Assembly (NCBI RefSeq): GCF_001931685.1
Contig: NZ_MOOY01000003.1
Location: 186,001-250,000, forward strand
Origin: Pararhizobium arenae
Lineage (GTDB): Bacteria > Pseudomonadota > Alphaproteobacteria > Rhizobiales > Rhizobiaceae
Reading direction: 5' to 3'
DNA: 64,000 nt
In this document: positions 39,642 to 48,964 of the stretch, piece after piece
Position numbering within the stretch: position 1 is the stretch's first letter
How the letters are laid out: each line of letters begins with the position of its first letter
Translations under genes and position numbers: made by a program
The notes under the pieces: generated by a model
What the model was told of the DNA's origin: nothing
Database searches by the model: none
The model's input: the letters and a program-made list of their open reading frames with translations, nothing else

Positions 39642-39768
39642 CCGCATCACCCCCCTCTGTCACTGCGTGACATCTCCCCCTCAAGGGGGGAGATTGAGCC
39701 GAGAGGCCGCCTCCTGCTGATCTCCCCCCTTGAGGGGGAGATGCCCGACAGGGCAGAGGGGGGTATAG
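39642..39768. repeat. family B palindromic intergenic repeat, copy 2
   Basis: The left arm is CCCCCCTCTGTCACtgcGTGACATCTCCCC in two steps (written as stem TGTCAC/GTGACA) with CTCAAGGGGGGAGAT. The right arm begins GATCTCCCCC and ends TGCCC-gaca-GGGCAGAGGGGGG. The tip stems are swapped relative to copy 1. It lies between ispH and thrB. Confidence 0.8.
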
Positions 39769-39869
39769 GCGGCACTCTCAAAGTTTGTGGGGACACTACC
39801 TCTGCAATTCTTCCCGCAGGGGAAAACAGGAATATGATTCGACATCGCTCACCCGAAAGCCGCTGACCC

Positions 39870-40847
39870 ATGGCCGTTTATACCGACATCTCCGAAGACG
39901 ATCTGAAGCGCTTTCTGTCCGTCTATGACGTCGGCGAGCTCACCTCCTACAAGGGCATCGCCGAGGGCGTGGAAAACACCAATTTCCTGCTGCACACGAC
40001 CAACGGAGCCTACATCCTGACGCTTTACGAAAAGCGCGTGGACCGGAACGACCTGCCGTTCTTCCTCGGCCTGATGCATCATCTGGCCGAGCGCGGCCTG
40101 TCCTGCCCGTTGCCCTTGCCCCGCGCCGATGGCGCCCTCTTGGGCGAGCTGTCAGGTCGCCCCGCCGCCGTCATCTCCTTCCTCGAGGGCATGTGGCTGC
40201 GCAAGCCGGAGGCGAAGCATTGCCGCGAAGTTGGCCGGGCACTGGCCGAAATGCATGTGGCCGGCGAAGGGTTCGATATCACTCGCCGAAACGCCCTGTC
40301 CGTCAGCGGCTGGCGCCCGCTCTGGGACAATTCGCGCGACCGCGCCGATGAGGTGCAGACGGGCCTGCGCGAGGAAATCACCAGCGAACTCGATACGCTC
40401 GAAGCCGCATGGCCGAGGGACTTGCCGGCCGGCGTCATCCATGCCGATCTCTTCCCCGACAACGTCTTCTTCCTCGGCGACGAGCTTTCCGGCCTGATCG
40501 ACTTCTATTTCGCCTGCAATGATTTCTTGGCCTATGACGTGTCCGTCTGCCTGAATGCCTGGTGCTTCGAAAAGGATGGCGCCTTCAATATCACCAAGGG
40601 CACGGCCTTGCTGGCCGGTTATAACGCCGTGCGGCCGCTATCGACCGCCGAAGTCGAAGCCCTGCCGCTGCTTTGCCGCGGCTCTGCGTTGCGCTTCTTC
40701 CTGACGCGCCTCTACGACTGGCTGATGACCCCGCCCGGCGCGCTGGTGGTGAAAAAGGACCCAATCGAATATCTGCGCAAGCTGCAGTTCCACCGCACCG
40801 TCACGTCAGCCGCCGCTTACGGCCTTGATGGGGCGGGCGCACCATGA
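39870..40847 (+). CDS. thrB: homoserine kinase
   Basis: The 325-residue protein is the aminoglycoside-phosphotransferase-fold homoserine kinase of alphaproteobacteria, not the GHMP type. It shows [22 protein letters not shown] near residue 30 and the catalytic loop [13 protein letters not shown] near residue 192 with GLIDFYFA after it. It phosphorylates homoserine for threonine synthesis; thrC is at 50.3 kb. It overlaps rnhA by four bases (ATGA), so the two are translationally coupled. Confidence 0.93.
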   Translation: MAVYTDISEDDLKRFLSVYDVGELTSYKGIAEGVENTNFLLHTTNGAYILTLYEKRVDRNDLPFFLGLMHHLAERGLSCPLPLPRADGALLGELSGRPAAVISFLEGMWLRKPEAKHCREVGRALAEMHVAGEGFDITRRNALSVSGWRPLWDNSRDRADEVQTGLREEITSELDTLEAAWPRDLPAGVIHADLFPDNVFFLGDELSGLIDFYFACNDFLAYDVSVCLNAWCFEKDGAFNITKGTALLAGYNAVRPLSTAEVEALPLLCRGSALRFFLTRLYDWLMTPPGALVVKKDPIEYLRKLQFHRTVTSAAAYGLDGAGAP

Positions 40848-41290
40848 AGCACGTCGATATTTTCACGGACGGCGCCTGCTCCGGCAATCCGGGACCGGGC
40901 GGCTGGGGCGCGGTGATGCGTTACGGCGAGAAGGAAAAGGAAATGTGCGGTGGTGAGGCTGAGACCACCAACAACCGCATGGAACTGCTCGCTGCGATAT
41001 CGTCATTGTCGGCGCTGAAGGAAGCGTGTGAGATCGATCTCTACACCGACAGCAAATATGTCATGGACGGCATCTCGAAGTGGATTCACGGCTGGAAGAA
41101 AAACGGCTGGAAGACCGCCGACAAGAAGCCGGTGAAGAACGGAGAACTCTGGCAGGCGCTGGACGAAGCCAACCGCCGCCACAAGGTTACCTGGCACTGG
41201 GTCAAGGGCCACGCCGGCCACCCGGAAAACGAGCGCGCGGACGAACTGGCTCGCAAGGGCATGGAGCCGTTCAAGAAGACGCGGGGCTGA
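40844..41290 (+). CDS. rnhA: ribonuclease HI
   Basis: The 148-residue enzyme degrades the RNA of RNA-DNA hybrids. The four catalytic acids are visible: Asp in [17 protein letters not shown], Glu in [11 protein letters not shown], Asp in [12 protein letters not shown] and Asp in [11 protein letters not shown]. The basic handle [16 protein letters not shown] is present. Its ATG overlaps the thrB stop. A family A repeat follows. Confidence 0.96.
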   Translation: MKHVDIFTDGACSGNPGPGGWGAVMRYGEKEKEMCGGEAETTNNRMELLAAISSLSALKEACEIDLYTDSKYVMDGISKWIHGWKKNGWKTADKKPVKNGELWQALDEANRRHKVTWHWVKGHAGHPENERADELARKGMEPFKKTRG

Positions 41291-41319
41291 GCGTGGCTTG
41301 AAGATGAGCCTCGTACTCC

Positions 41320-41461
41320 GTTGTCCCCTCTCCCCGCAAGCGGGGAGAGGGCTAGGGTGAGGGGCAAAACTCTCATCCTTGAGAGCGCTGATGCTTTCGC
41401 CCCTCATCCGCCCTGCGGGCACCTTCTCCCCGCAAGCGGGGAGAAGGGACAAGCGGCTAAC
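41320..41461. repeat. family A palindromic intergenic repeat, copy 5
   Basis: Here the halves are in the opposite order: first CCCCTCTCCCCGC-aa-GCGGGGAGAGGGCTAGGGTGAGGGG in segments, then CCCCTCATCC, GCCC-tgc-GGGC, CCTTCTCCCCGC-aa-GCGGGGAGAAGG. It lies between rnhA and the convergent peroxiredoxin gene and could act as a shared terminator. Confidence 0.8.
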
Positions 41462-41506
41462 TCGCAGTGTCAGCGCGCCCGGCGGGCCGGGCGATCAATC
41501 GATATT

Positions 41507-41992
41507 TCAGAGCTGCTCGAGCATGGCGGCGGCGGCGGAAACGGTCGCCTGGCCGGGGCTTTCCTCGATGTTCAGCGACTTTACCACGCCATCTTCGACC
41601 AGCATCGAATAGCGCTTGGAGCGCACGCCGAGCGTGCCGGCGGAAAGGTCGATGTCGAGGCCCAGCGCCTTGGTGAAGGCCGCGTTCCAGTCGGAGAGGA
41701 AGTGGATCTTGCCCATGCCACCGGAAGCGGTCGCCCACGCGCCCATCACGTGGATGTCATTGACGGCGACGACGGCGATGTCATCGACGCCGCGGGCGAG
41801 GATCGCATCGCGGTTTTCGAGATAGCCGGGAAGGTGGTTCAGCGAGCAGGTGGGCGTAAAGGCGCCGGGAACGGCAAACAGCACGACCTTCTTGCCGCCA
41901 AAAAGCTGCTCGGTGGTGATTTCGACCGGACCATCCGCGGTCTTCTCCTTGAAGGTTACGGCAGGCAACTTGTCTCCGACGGAAATGGTCAC
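41507..41992 (-). CDS. peroxiredoxin (Prx5/AhpE-like, thiol-specific)
   Basis: The 161-residue protein has the peroxidatic motif GAFTPTCSLNHLPGY near residue 45, typical of the Prx5 subfamily, and the SGGMGKIHFLSDWNAAFTKALGL segment. It reduces hydrogen peroxide and alkyl hydroperoxides. GTG at 41992 is chosen because GAGGAG lies about 7 bases before it and it begins the TISVGDKLPAVTF core; upstream frame to 42079 would overlap the next gene's end. A DsbD-domain gene lies just upstream on the same strand. Confidence 0.92.
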   Translation of the reverse strand: MTISVGDKLPAVTFKEKTADGPVEITTEQLFGGKKVVLFAVPGAFTPTCSLNHLPGYLENRDAILARGVDDIAVVAVNDIHVMGAWATASGGMGKIHFLSDWNAAFTKALGLDIDLSAGTLGVRSKRYSMLVEDGVVKSLNIEESPGQATVSAAAAMLEQL

Positions 41993-42065
41993 GGGTATCT
42001 CCTCATAGGATTGGAAAATGGCGGGCACCGGAAGGCCGATGGGTCTTGCGGAATATAAGTTCGAC

Positions 42066-42908
42066 TCAGTCAAAGGCAAGCGGGGTTTCGATGCTGCGCT
42101 TGCCGGCCTTGACGGTGACGAGCACCGATCCGCTCTTCAGCGCGCCACCGGCCTTCGGTGCCCGCACAGCAACTTCGGCGTCGATCATGCCGTTCGAAGC
42201 GGGTGTCAATGCAGGCTTTCCGAAGCCGTATCCGGGTGGCCCTGCGATAAAAAGCTCCGTGGTCTGCGATGCTGTCTCTTTCGGCAAGGCGAGGCTCAGA
42301 CGCAAGCGCTTTGCCTGCGGGTCGTAACTGGCCGAGGCGATCCTGAACGTGTCGTCCGGCGCCGTGGGAAGGGCATCGACCGCCGCATCGATCCGCGCCC
42401 GCTCCAGCGGGTTTTCGACAAGCGCGTCCGGCAGCGCAACGGTGAGCTCCGCCTGCAAGGGAATACATATGTCCTTGCAGATACCCAGGAAAACAGAGGC
42501 CTTCAACAAAAGATCGCCCGGCCTGCTGCGCTTGAGGTCGAGCGGCAGCGCGACGGTGGTGTCGTAGCCGATGTAGCGGACCGTGCCATCGTCAAAGGTT
42601 TTTGGTGCAGGAAAGCGCATGCCTGAAAAATCAATGCCACCCATGGGGTCAATGCTGATTTCAGGTGGAATGCCGCTCGCACCTGGCTCTCGCCAATAGG
42701 TCTTCCAGCCGGGCTCGAGCTTGATCTCCAGGATCGCGGGAACGCGACCGTCCGGTTCGGGCTTCGCCGCGACGATCCTGACCTCGCCGCCTTGCACCTG
42801 AGTCCACGCGCTGCCGGCGGCAAGGCTGTGTTCAGCAAAAAAATATCCCGCAAGGCTTGCCAGCGCCAGGAAATGCGTCACATTCTGTAGGGCAGTACGA
42901 CGTTTCAT
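42066..42908 (-). CDS. periplasmic DsbD N-terminal-domain-like protein
   Basis: The 280-residue protein has a signal peptide (about 1-30, ending SLAAGSA) and an immunoglobulin-like DsbD alpha/DsbC-type domain (W-x-x-V-x-x-G-x-V-R at the start; LEPGWKTYWREPG near residue 65). One cysteine pair, ICKDICIPL near residue 145, may be redox active. It lacks the membrane and thioredoxin parts of full DsbD. It lies directly upstream of the peroxiredoxin gene, suggesting a shared thiol redox theme. It is divergent from the YqgE gene. Confidence 0.82.
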   Translation of the reverse strand: MKRRTALQNVTHFLALASLAGYFFAEHSLAAGSAWTQVQGGEVRIVAAKPEPDGRVPAILEIKLEPGWKTYWREPGASGIPPEISIDPMGGIDFSGMRFPAPKTFDDGTVRYIGYDTTVALPLDLKRSRPGDLLLKASVFLGICKDICIPLQAELTVALPDALVENPLERARIDAAVDALPTAPDDTFRIASASYDPQAKRLRLSLALPKETASQTTELFIAGPPGYGFGKPALTPASNGMIDAEVAVRAPKAGGALKSGSVLVTVKAGKRSIETPLAFD

Positions 42909-43069
42909 GACGGTGAGGATTATCGGTTTTGTGAAGCGGATGAAAGGGCGCCCGGTCTTCTCCGGAGATCATATTCCGGTGATGGAGCGGTGCCTTGAGA
43001 GGGCGTGCAGGATAGATTCCGTAAGTGGCGACACGTCTGACTTTGGCTCTGACCGAATAGGCTGACACC

Positions 43070-43672
43070 ATGATGACCACATTGCAGAACAAGCGCGAAC
43101 GCGGCCAGCTCGACGGGCAGTTCCTGATCGCCATGCCGGGCATGACCGACAGCAATTTTTCCCGGACCGTCATCTATATCTGCGCCCATTCCGCCGATGG
43201 CGCCATGGGCTTCATCCTCAACCGGCCGCAGCAACTGAGCTTCTCTGATGTGTTGCAGCATCTGGATATCGTCGATTCCCATGAGGCGATCCGGCTGCCG
43301 GAGCGCGCCCGTCGTTTCCAGATTCAGACCGGAGGCCCCGTTGAAACGGGACGTGGCTTCGTCCTTCATTCGGACGATTACATCAGCACCTCCAGCATTC
43401 CGATCAGCGACGATATCTGCCTCACGGCAACGCTCGACATCATCCGCGCCATCTCTCGCGGCGAGGGCCCGGTGCGCGCCACCATGATGCTTGGTTATGC
43501 CGGCTGGGGTGCGGGGCAACTGGAAAATGAGATCGCCAACAATGGCTGGCTCAATTGCCCGGCCAGCGAAGAACTGATCTTCGATCGCGATTTCGGCGAC
43601 AAGTATGATCGCGCCCTGGCGCTAATGGGCGTCGCGCCCGCCATGCTGTCCATGAATGCGGGCCACGCCTGA
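43070..43672 (+). CDS. YqgE/AlgH family protein
   Basis: The 200-residue protein matches UPF0301: [20 protein letters not shown] near the N-terminus, then [17 protein letters not shown] and [17 protein letters not shown], with [16 protein letters not shown] near residue 145. The family is conserved but its function is unknown. Length is normal. It is divergent from the DsbD-domain gene across about 160 bases. Confidence 0.92.
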   Translation: MMTTLQNKRERGQLDGQFLIAMPGMTDSNFSRTVIYICAHSADGAMGFILNRPQQLSFSDVLQHLDIVDSHEAIRLPERARRFQIQTGGPVETGRGFVLHSDDYISTSSIPISDDICLTATLDIIRAISRGEGPVRATMMLGYAGWGAGQLENEIANNGWLNCPASEELIFDRDFGDKYDRALALMGVAPAMLSMNAGHA

Positions 43673-43792
43673 GCGGCGCGCTCACGCTTTGTTTCTTTTC
43701 GAAAAACAGCCGGAACCTTTTTCATTTTTCCCCGTTTTCCAGACGCAAGCATGAACAACTGATCATGCTCAACCCATCAAGGAGAACGTGAT

Positions 43793-43984
43793 ATGGGCAG
43801 TGTGTCTGATAAGATTGCCGGTGCCGCCAACCAGGCAGCCGGCAAGGCCAAGCAGGCAGCAGGCAAGGCGACCGGCAATGACAAGCTGCGCGCCGAAGGC
43901 AAGGGCCAGGAAGTCAAGGGCAAGGTTCAGACCACGTCCGGCAAGGCCAAGAGCGCCGTCAAGGGTGCCGTTGACCGCATGTAA
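43793..43984 (+). CDS. CsbD family small stress protein
   Basis: The 63-residue, Lys/Ala/Gly-rich hydrophilic protein ([20 protein letters not shown] repeated in pattern) is a CsbD-like protein. These are abundant in general stress responses and probably lack stable folds. ATG at 43793 follows AAGGAGAACG by about 5 bases, a very strong ribosome site. A terminator-like hairpin follows at 44090. Confidence 0.9.
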   Translation: MGSVSDKIAGAANQAAGKAKQAAGKATGNDKLRAEGKGQEVKGKVQTTSGKAKSAVKGAVDRM

Positions 43985-44087
43985 TCTTCTCATCGCTGCG
44001 CCTTTCGCCCGATAGGGAGAGGCGTGGCCACGAGGTGCGCAACCAGCTTCTGTCCTGACGGGTTCAACTGGATGGGAGTTTCTGCGC

Positions 44088-44124
44088 CGATGCCCGCTGT
44101 GCCTCTGTGCCAGCGGGCATTTCC
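44088..44124 (+). terminator. terminator-like hairpin after csbD-like gene
   Basis: ATGCCCGCTG at 44090-44099 pairs with CAGCGGGCAT at 44111-44120, followed by TTCC. It sits between the CsbD gene and the zinc-ribbon metallopeptidase gene. Confidence 0.5.
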
Positions 44125-44193
44125 TATGTTTGAGCCTGTCCTATATCTTCTCAAAAGCCCCACCCACCTTCATGCAGGAACGGACCCTTCTCC

Positions 44194-45276
44194 ATGAGAC
44201 TCTTTGCCTGTGAAAACTGCGGCAATCCCATTCATTTCGACAATCGCTTCTGCATTTCCTGCGGCTCCCGGCTTGGGTTTTCTTCGGAAGATCTCGCGCT
44301 TCATGCGCTCCAGCCAGTCGACGGTGGCTGGAGGACGATGACCTCTTTGCCGCAAAACGTGATTTTCTGCGCCAATGCGGAGCACGATATTTGCAACTGG
44401 CTGGTCGCAGCGGGCGACAGCAACGCTTACTGCGTCGCCTGCCGCTACAATCGCATCGTGCCCGTCACCGATAACCCGGAAGGGTTGGAGCGCTGGCAGC
44501 GCATCGGGCAGGCGCAGCGGCATCTGTTCTACTCCTTGCTGCGCTGGCGGCTGCCCATTCCCGGGCGCGACGTCGACCCGCAGGGCGGTCTGGTATTCGA
44601 TTTCCTCGCGGATGAGGTCGATGCCAACGGTAATGTTATTCCCGCGATGACCGGGCATGAGGACGGGCTCATCAGCCTGCGCGCGGCTGAGGCCAACGAC
44701 GCAACCCGCGAAAGCGTACGCGTCTCCATGGGCGAACCGTACCGGACGCTGCTCGGCCACTTCCGTCACGAGAGCGGCCATTTCTACTGGGCGCAACTGG
44801 TCCGAGACGAGGATACGCTCACGCTTGCGCGCCAGCTGTTCGGCGACGAGCGCGAGGATTATGCCGCGGCCCTCCAGCGCAACTACGAGCAGGGACCGCC
44901 GGCCGACTGGCAGACCCGCTTCATCAGCACCTATGCCAGCTGCCATCCCGCCGAGGATTTCGCGGAATGCTGGGCGCATTTCTTTCATATCGTCGATACG
45001 CTGGAGACGGCGCGCTCCTTCGGCATCTCCACCGACGCGCGCCGCCATCAGGACATGGCCGCGGAAGTGGATTTCGATCCCTATCGCGCCGAAGACGCGC
45101 AGGCCCTGGTGGATGCGTGGATACCGCTCAGCGTGGCGCTCAACAGCCTTCAGCGCAGCATGGGGCAGGCAGACAGCTACCCGTTCATCTTATCCCCGCC
45201 GGTGGTGCAGAAGCTCAATTTCATCAACGCGCTGATTCAGAGGGCGGGGAACAGGCAGTATGTGTTTTGGACGTAG
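44194..45276 (+). CDS. zinc-ribbon-containing putative zinc metallopeptidase
   Basis: The 360-residue protein starts with a zinc ribbon (FACENCGNPIHFDNRFCISCG, two Cys pairs). It has a second Cys cluster near residue 70 (CVACRY) and a metal-binding HExxH-type motif, RHESGHFYW, near residue 191. A downstream Glu/Asp-rich stretch (PAEDFAECWAHFFH) supplies the likely third ligand. This matches the putative zinc-binding metallopeptidase family PF15887. The substrate is unknown. A heptamer repeat array lies just beyond its stop. Confidence 0.82.
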   Translation: MRLFACENCGNPIHFDNRFCISCGSRLGFSSEDLALHALQPVDGGWRTMTSLPQNVIFCANAEHDICNWLVAAGDSNAYCVACRYNRIVPVTDNPEGLERWQRIGQAQRHLFYSLLRWRLPIPGRDVDPQGGLVFDFLADEVDANGNVIPAMTGHEDGLISLRAAEANDATRESVRVSMGEPYRTLLGHFRHESGHFYWAQLVRDEDTLTLARQLFGDEREDYAAALQRNYEQGPPADWQTRFISTYASCHPAEDFAECWAHFFHIVDTLETARSFGISTDARRHQDMAAEVDFDPYRAEDAQALVDAWIPLSVALNSLQRSMGQADSYPFILSPPVVQKLNFINALIQRAGNRQYVFWT

Positions 45277-45280
45277 ATGA

Positions 45281-45381
45281 GAGCGAATAGCGAATAGGGA
45301 GTAGCGAATCGGCAAGATGCTACGAATTTTGCTATTCGCTATTCGCTATTCGCTATTCGCTATTCGCTATTCGCTATTCGC
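45281..45381. repeat. heptamer tandem array GCTATTC with inverted flank
   Basis: Seven copies of GCTATTC run at 45331-45379. A shorter, partly degenerate run of the complement unit (GCGAATA-like) lies at 45284-45310, with 20 bases between. The two can fold into a long hairpin at the junction of two convergent genes. Unit length 7 and no spacers exclude a CRISPR array. Confidence 0.85.
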
Positions 45382-45383
45382 CC

Positions 45384-48305
45384 TCACGCCCGCTTCATCA
45401 ACGGAAACCGCTCCTTGAGCAATCTCAGGATCGAATCCGGTCCGATCGGCGGGCCGAAGAGGAAGCTCTGGCCAAAATCGCAGCCCATCTTTGCAAGCTG
45501 CACGGCATCCTCTTCCGACTCGATCCCTTCCGCAACCACCTCCATATCGAGTTCGCGGGCCATGGAAATGACCGAGCGCAGCAGGATCGCGCGCTTGTCG
45601 CTCGGGTCCTTCACCAGCGCCTTGTCGATCTTGATGGTGTCGAAGGGAAAACGGGTGAGATAGGCGAGCGAGGAATGGCCGGTACCGAAATCGTCGAGCG
45701 CCAGCTTCAGCCCGGCATCCTTCAGTTTCTCGAGGACAAGGCGCGCCTGTTCAGGGTTTTCCATGACCAGCGATTCCGTCAGCTCAACCCTGATCTTGTT
45801 GGGATCGCAGCGGTTCTTGCTTAAAACTGCGCGGATATCGTCATAGAGCTCGTTGTTCAGCAGCTGCGCGCTGGACAAGTTGACGGACACGAAGACGGGC
45901 AGATCGCCGGTCTGGAGCTGCCATTCTGTCAGGTCGCTCGTGGCGCGGTCGAAGGCGAAGAGGCCGAGTTCGCCGATCAGATCGCAGCTTTCCGCGACGG
46001 GAATGAATTCGGACGGCGAGATGTTGCCGCGCTTGGGGTGATCCCAGCGCATCAGGGCCTCGAAGCCGGCGATCTCCGCATCGTTCAGCCGCACGATCGG
46101 CTGATAGACGAGGCTCAGTTCCTTGCGCTCTATGGCGCGCTTCAGGTCGTGTTCCAGCTGCAGGCGGTCGGTGCCGGAGGTGCGGAAGGCCGGGCGGAAA
46201 GGTTCCACGCGGTTGCCGCCGGCTTTCTTGGCGCGGAACATGGCAAGCTCGGCGTCATCAACCAGAACGGCGGCATTTTCCTGCTGATCGACCCAGGAAA
46301 CGAGGCCGATTGAGGCGGTGAGGTTCACCTCGCGATTGCCGAAGGACAGAGGCACCATGATTGCCTTGGATACGGCATCGGCAAAATCCGCAACCTTGGC
46401 CGGATCGCGTTCCGACATCAGGATCAACCCGAATTCGTCGCCGCCGAGGCGCGCAAGCGTATCCTGCGGCTTGAGGAGACGGCGCAGGCGCCGGGTCAGG
46501 GCGATCAGGATGTTGTCGCCGGCGGCGATGCCGAGCGTATCGTTGACGTGCTTGTAGCGATCGATGTCGATGGTGATCACCGTCGGACGCACCGAGTTGG
46601 TGCCCGAGGCCAGCGACAGGATCGATTGCAGCCGGTCGAGGAACACCTGACGGTTCGGCAGGCCTGTAAGATTGTCCTGCATCGCATTGTGCAGGAGCCG
46701 GTCGATCGAATTCTTCTGTTCGGTCACATCGACGATCGTGCCGACACAGCGGATGATTTCGCCGTTGGCGCCGAGCACAGGCCGGGCGCGGATCGAAAGC
46801 CAGTGGTAATGCCCGTCCTCGGCGCGGATGCGGAAATCGTGGTTGAGGCGGCCGCGGCGGTGTTCCAGCAAGATGTCCAGCGTCGCGCGGAAGCGGTCGC
46901 GGTCGTCGGGATGCAGGCGCGGCAGCCAGTTGCGGGCCGGGCCGTTCATGCTGCCGGGCGAAAGACCGAGCTGGGCGGAAATGTCGGGGATCGTGACAAC
47001 CCGGTCGCGCGCCACATCCCAGTCCCAGACGGTATCACCCGAGCCCGTCAATGCCAGCGACTGGCGCTCGAGATCGGAAAACAGGCCCTGGCTGTAGGCG
47101 CCGCCGGCAAAGGCGTGCTGCATGACGGTGAAGCCGATCAGCAGCACGATCAGCACAAGCCCGCCGCCGAGCGCCGGCTGGACGATATCATTGGCAAGCT
47201 GGCCGGTGACCGTCAGCCATGCGCCAAAGAGCCAGACGAGGGTCAGGAGCCAGGCCGGAACGAGCAGGATGGCGCGATCGTAACGGTTGAAGCCGAGATA
47301 GGCGATCAGGATGATACCGACCGTACCAGTCAGCGCAAACGAGAGGCGGGCAATGCCGGCGGCGATCGCCGGATCGTAGATCGCGACGCCGAACAGCAGG
47401 CCAAGGCCCAGGATCCAGGCGAGCGTCGCGTAGGACAGATGCTGGTGCCAGCGGTTGAGGTTCAGGTAGGTGAAGAGGAACACCACGAGGCCCGCCGCCA
47501 GAAACACTTCCGTTCCAGCGCGCCATATTCGATCGTCGCCGGCCGTCACGCTGATGAGCTTCGACAGGAAGCCGAAATCGACGCAGATATAGGCGAGCAC
47601 GGCCCAGGCCAGCGCCGCGGTCGCCGGCAGCATGGAGGTACCCTTGACGACGAAGAGGATCGTCAGGAACACGGCGAGCAAGCCGGCGATTCCGAGAACA
47701 ATGCCGCGATAGAGCGTGAAGGCGTTGACCGTATCCTTGTAGGCGTCCGGCTCCCACAGATACAGCTGCGGCAGCTCAGGGGTCGCCAATTCCGCGACGA
47801 AGGTGATGACGGAGCCGGGGTTGAGCGTGATGCGGAACACGTCCGCCTCGTCACTCGGCTGCCGGTCCAGCGCGAAACCTTCGCTTGGCGTGATCGACAG
47901 GATGCGCTGCGAACCAAGATCGGGCCAGAAGATTTTCGAGTTCACAAGGCGGAAATGCGGCGCCACGATCACGCGGTCGATCTGTTCTTCCGAAACGTTG
48001 GCGAGCGCGAAAACGGCCCAGTCGCCCTGATGGTTGTCCGTGCTGGAGCGCACCTCAATCCGGCGCACGATGCCGTCCGTTCCCGGAGCGGTGGAGACCT
48101 GGAAGGCTTCGCCGCGGCCCGTATAGATTTCGGTCGTCGCCGTCAGGTCGAGCGCGGTGTCCTCGCGGGAAATTTTTACAGGTTCGATCGCCAGAGCCTG
48201 ACTGGTCCACAGCAGTGCGAACATCGCCAGCACGAACGCCATGAACCTCTGGACCGGCTTGATCCTCCGAACCGGTAGGAGAAGGGGCGAACGGGTGAAC
48301 GTCAT
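45384..48305 (-). CDS. 7TMR-DISM-PAS-GGDEF-EAL cyclic di-GMP protein
   Basis: The 973-residue protein has a signal-like start, an extracytoplasmic 7TMR-DISMED2-type domain (about 40-180), seven membrane helices (about 195-400), and a PAS domain (about 415-530). A GGDEF domain with GGDEF at 621-625 and an EAL domain with EAL near 749-751 follow. EAL motifs DDFGTGHSS and EGIE are intact. The I-site position reads KPQD rather than RxxD, so feedback may be weak. Its ATG overlaps the GNAT stop (TGATG), so it is coupled to that gene. Confidence 0.9.
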   Translation of the reverse strand: MTFTRSPLLLPVRRIKPVQRFMAFVLAMFALLWTSQALAIEPVKISREDTALDLTATTEIYTGRGEAFQVSTAPGTDGIVRRIEVRSSTDNHQGDWAVFALANVSEEQIDRVIVAPHFRLVNSKIFWPDLGSQRILSITPSEGFALDRQPSDEADVFRITLNPGSVITFVAELATPELPQLYLWEPDAYKDTVNAFTLYRGIVLGIAGLLAVFLTILFVVKGTSMLPATAALAWAVLAYICVDFGFLSKLISVTAGDDRIWRAGTEVFLAAGLVVFLFTYLNLNRWHQHLSYATLAWILGLGLLFGVAIYDPAIAAGIARLSFALTGTVGIILIAYLGFNRYDRAILLVPAWLLTLVWLFGAWLTVTGQLANDIVQPALGGGLVLIVLLIGFTVMQHAFAGGAYSQGLFSDLERQSLALTGSGDTVWDWDVARDRVVTIPDISAQLGLSPGSMNGPARNWLPRLHPDDRDRFRATLDILLEHRRGRLNHDFRIRAEDGHYHWLSIRARPVLGANGEIIRCVGTIVDVTEQKNSIDRLLHNAMQDNLTGLPNRQVFLDRLQSILSLASGTNSVRPTVITIDIDRYKHVNDTLGIAAGDNILIALTRRLRRLLKPQDTLARLGGDEFGLILMSERDPAKVADFADAVSKAIMVPLSFGNREVNLTASIGLVSWVDQQENAAVLVDDAELAMFRAKKAGGNRVEPFRPAFRTSGTDRLQLEHDLKRAIERKELSLVYQPIVRLNDAEIAGFEALMRWDHPKRGNISPSEFIPVAESCDLIGELGLFAFDRATSDLTEWQLQTGDLPVFVSVNLSSAQLLNNELYDDIRAVLSKNRCDPNKIRVELTESLVMENPEQARLVLEKLKDAGLKLALDDFGTGHSSLAYLTRFPFDTIKIDKALVKDPSDKRAILLRSVISMARELDMEVVAEGIESEEDAVQLAKMGCDFGQSFLFGPPIGPDSILRLLKERFPLMKRA

Positions 48306-48916
48306 CAGTTACTCGAATTCCTGGCTGGCGCGCTGTCCTGCGAAAGCAGGGAGAACATCAGATGATCCCGCCATTGTCCATTGATCTTCAGATATTCCCG
48401 CAAATAGCCTTCGCGCTGAAATCCGACCTTTTCAAGAAGCCTGATGCTTCTCTGGTTCTCGGGAATACAGGCTGCCTCGACGCGGTGCAACTGAAGGCTC
48501 GAAAAGATGTAGGGAAGCGCAAGACGCAGCGCCTGTTCCATATGCCCCTTACCGGCGTAACGTTCGCCCATCCAGTAGCCGATCATGCAGCATTGGGCGA
48601 CGCCGCGGCGGATATAGCCGATGGTGAGCCCACCCATCAGCTGGTTGTCCGGCCGGGAGATCAGAAACAGCGGTACGGCCTGCCCGGAGGAAAATTCCTG
48701 CTCGTTGCGGATGACGCGGGTGCGAAACGCGCTCTCGGTCATCTCGTCCGCCCGCCAGGTCGGCTCCCACGGTTCGAGGAATGCGCGGCTTTCGCTGCGC
48801 AGCAGAAACCATTGCCGATAGTCCGAGATCTTGGGCAGGCGCAGCAGATGCGTGGCACTGGCAATTTCGACCGGGTCCGGCTGCCGTGACAGAAACCGAA
48901 AGACCGATCGTGTCAT
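48305..48916 (-). CDS. GNAT family N-acetyltransferase (RimJ/RimL-like)
   Basis: The 203-residue protein has the RimJ/RimL-type pattern: LRLPKISDYRQWFLLRSESRAF at the N-terminus, and the acetyl-CoA region IGYWMGERYAGKGHMEQALRL near residue 125, with RVEAACIPENQRSIRLLEKVGFQREG near the end. It probably acetylates an N-terminal or small-molecule amine. Start has GGAGG 5 bases upstream. Its stop overlaps the next gene's start, linking it to the GGDEF-EAL protein. Confidence 0.9.
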   Translation of the reverse strand: MTRSVFRFLSRQPDPVEIASATHLLRLPKISDYRQWFLLRSESRAFLEPWEPTWRADEMTESAFRTRVIRNEQEFSSGQAVPLFLISRPDNQLMGGLTIGYIRRGVAQCCMIGYWMGERYAGKGHMEQALRLALPYIFSSLQLHRVEAACIPENQRSIRLLEKVGFQREGYLREYLKINGQWRDHLMFSLLSQDSAPARNSSN

Positions 48917-48964
48917 ATATGCCTCCGCGGGCGGGCCGGATGGTGTTTGCGCGGGCTGCGACTT

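Noticed and set aside
45331-45379. Possible CRISPR array
   Set aside because: The units are only seven bases with no spacers, so it is a simple tandem repeat.
46548-48278. A 576-codon frame opposite the GGDEF-EAL gene
   Set aside because: It is antisense to a gene with intact domains and has no ribosome site or known fold.
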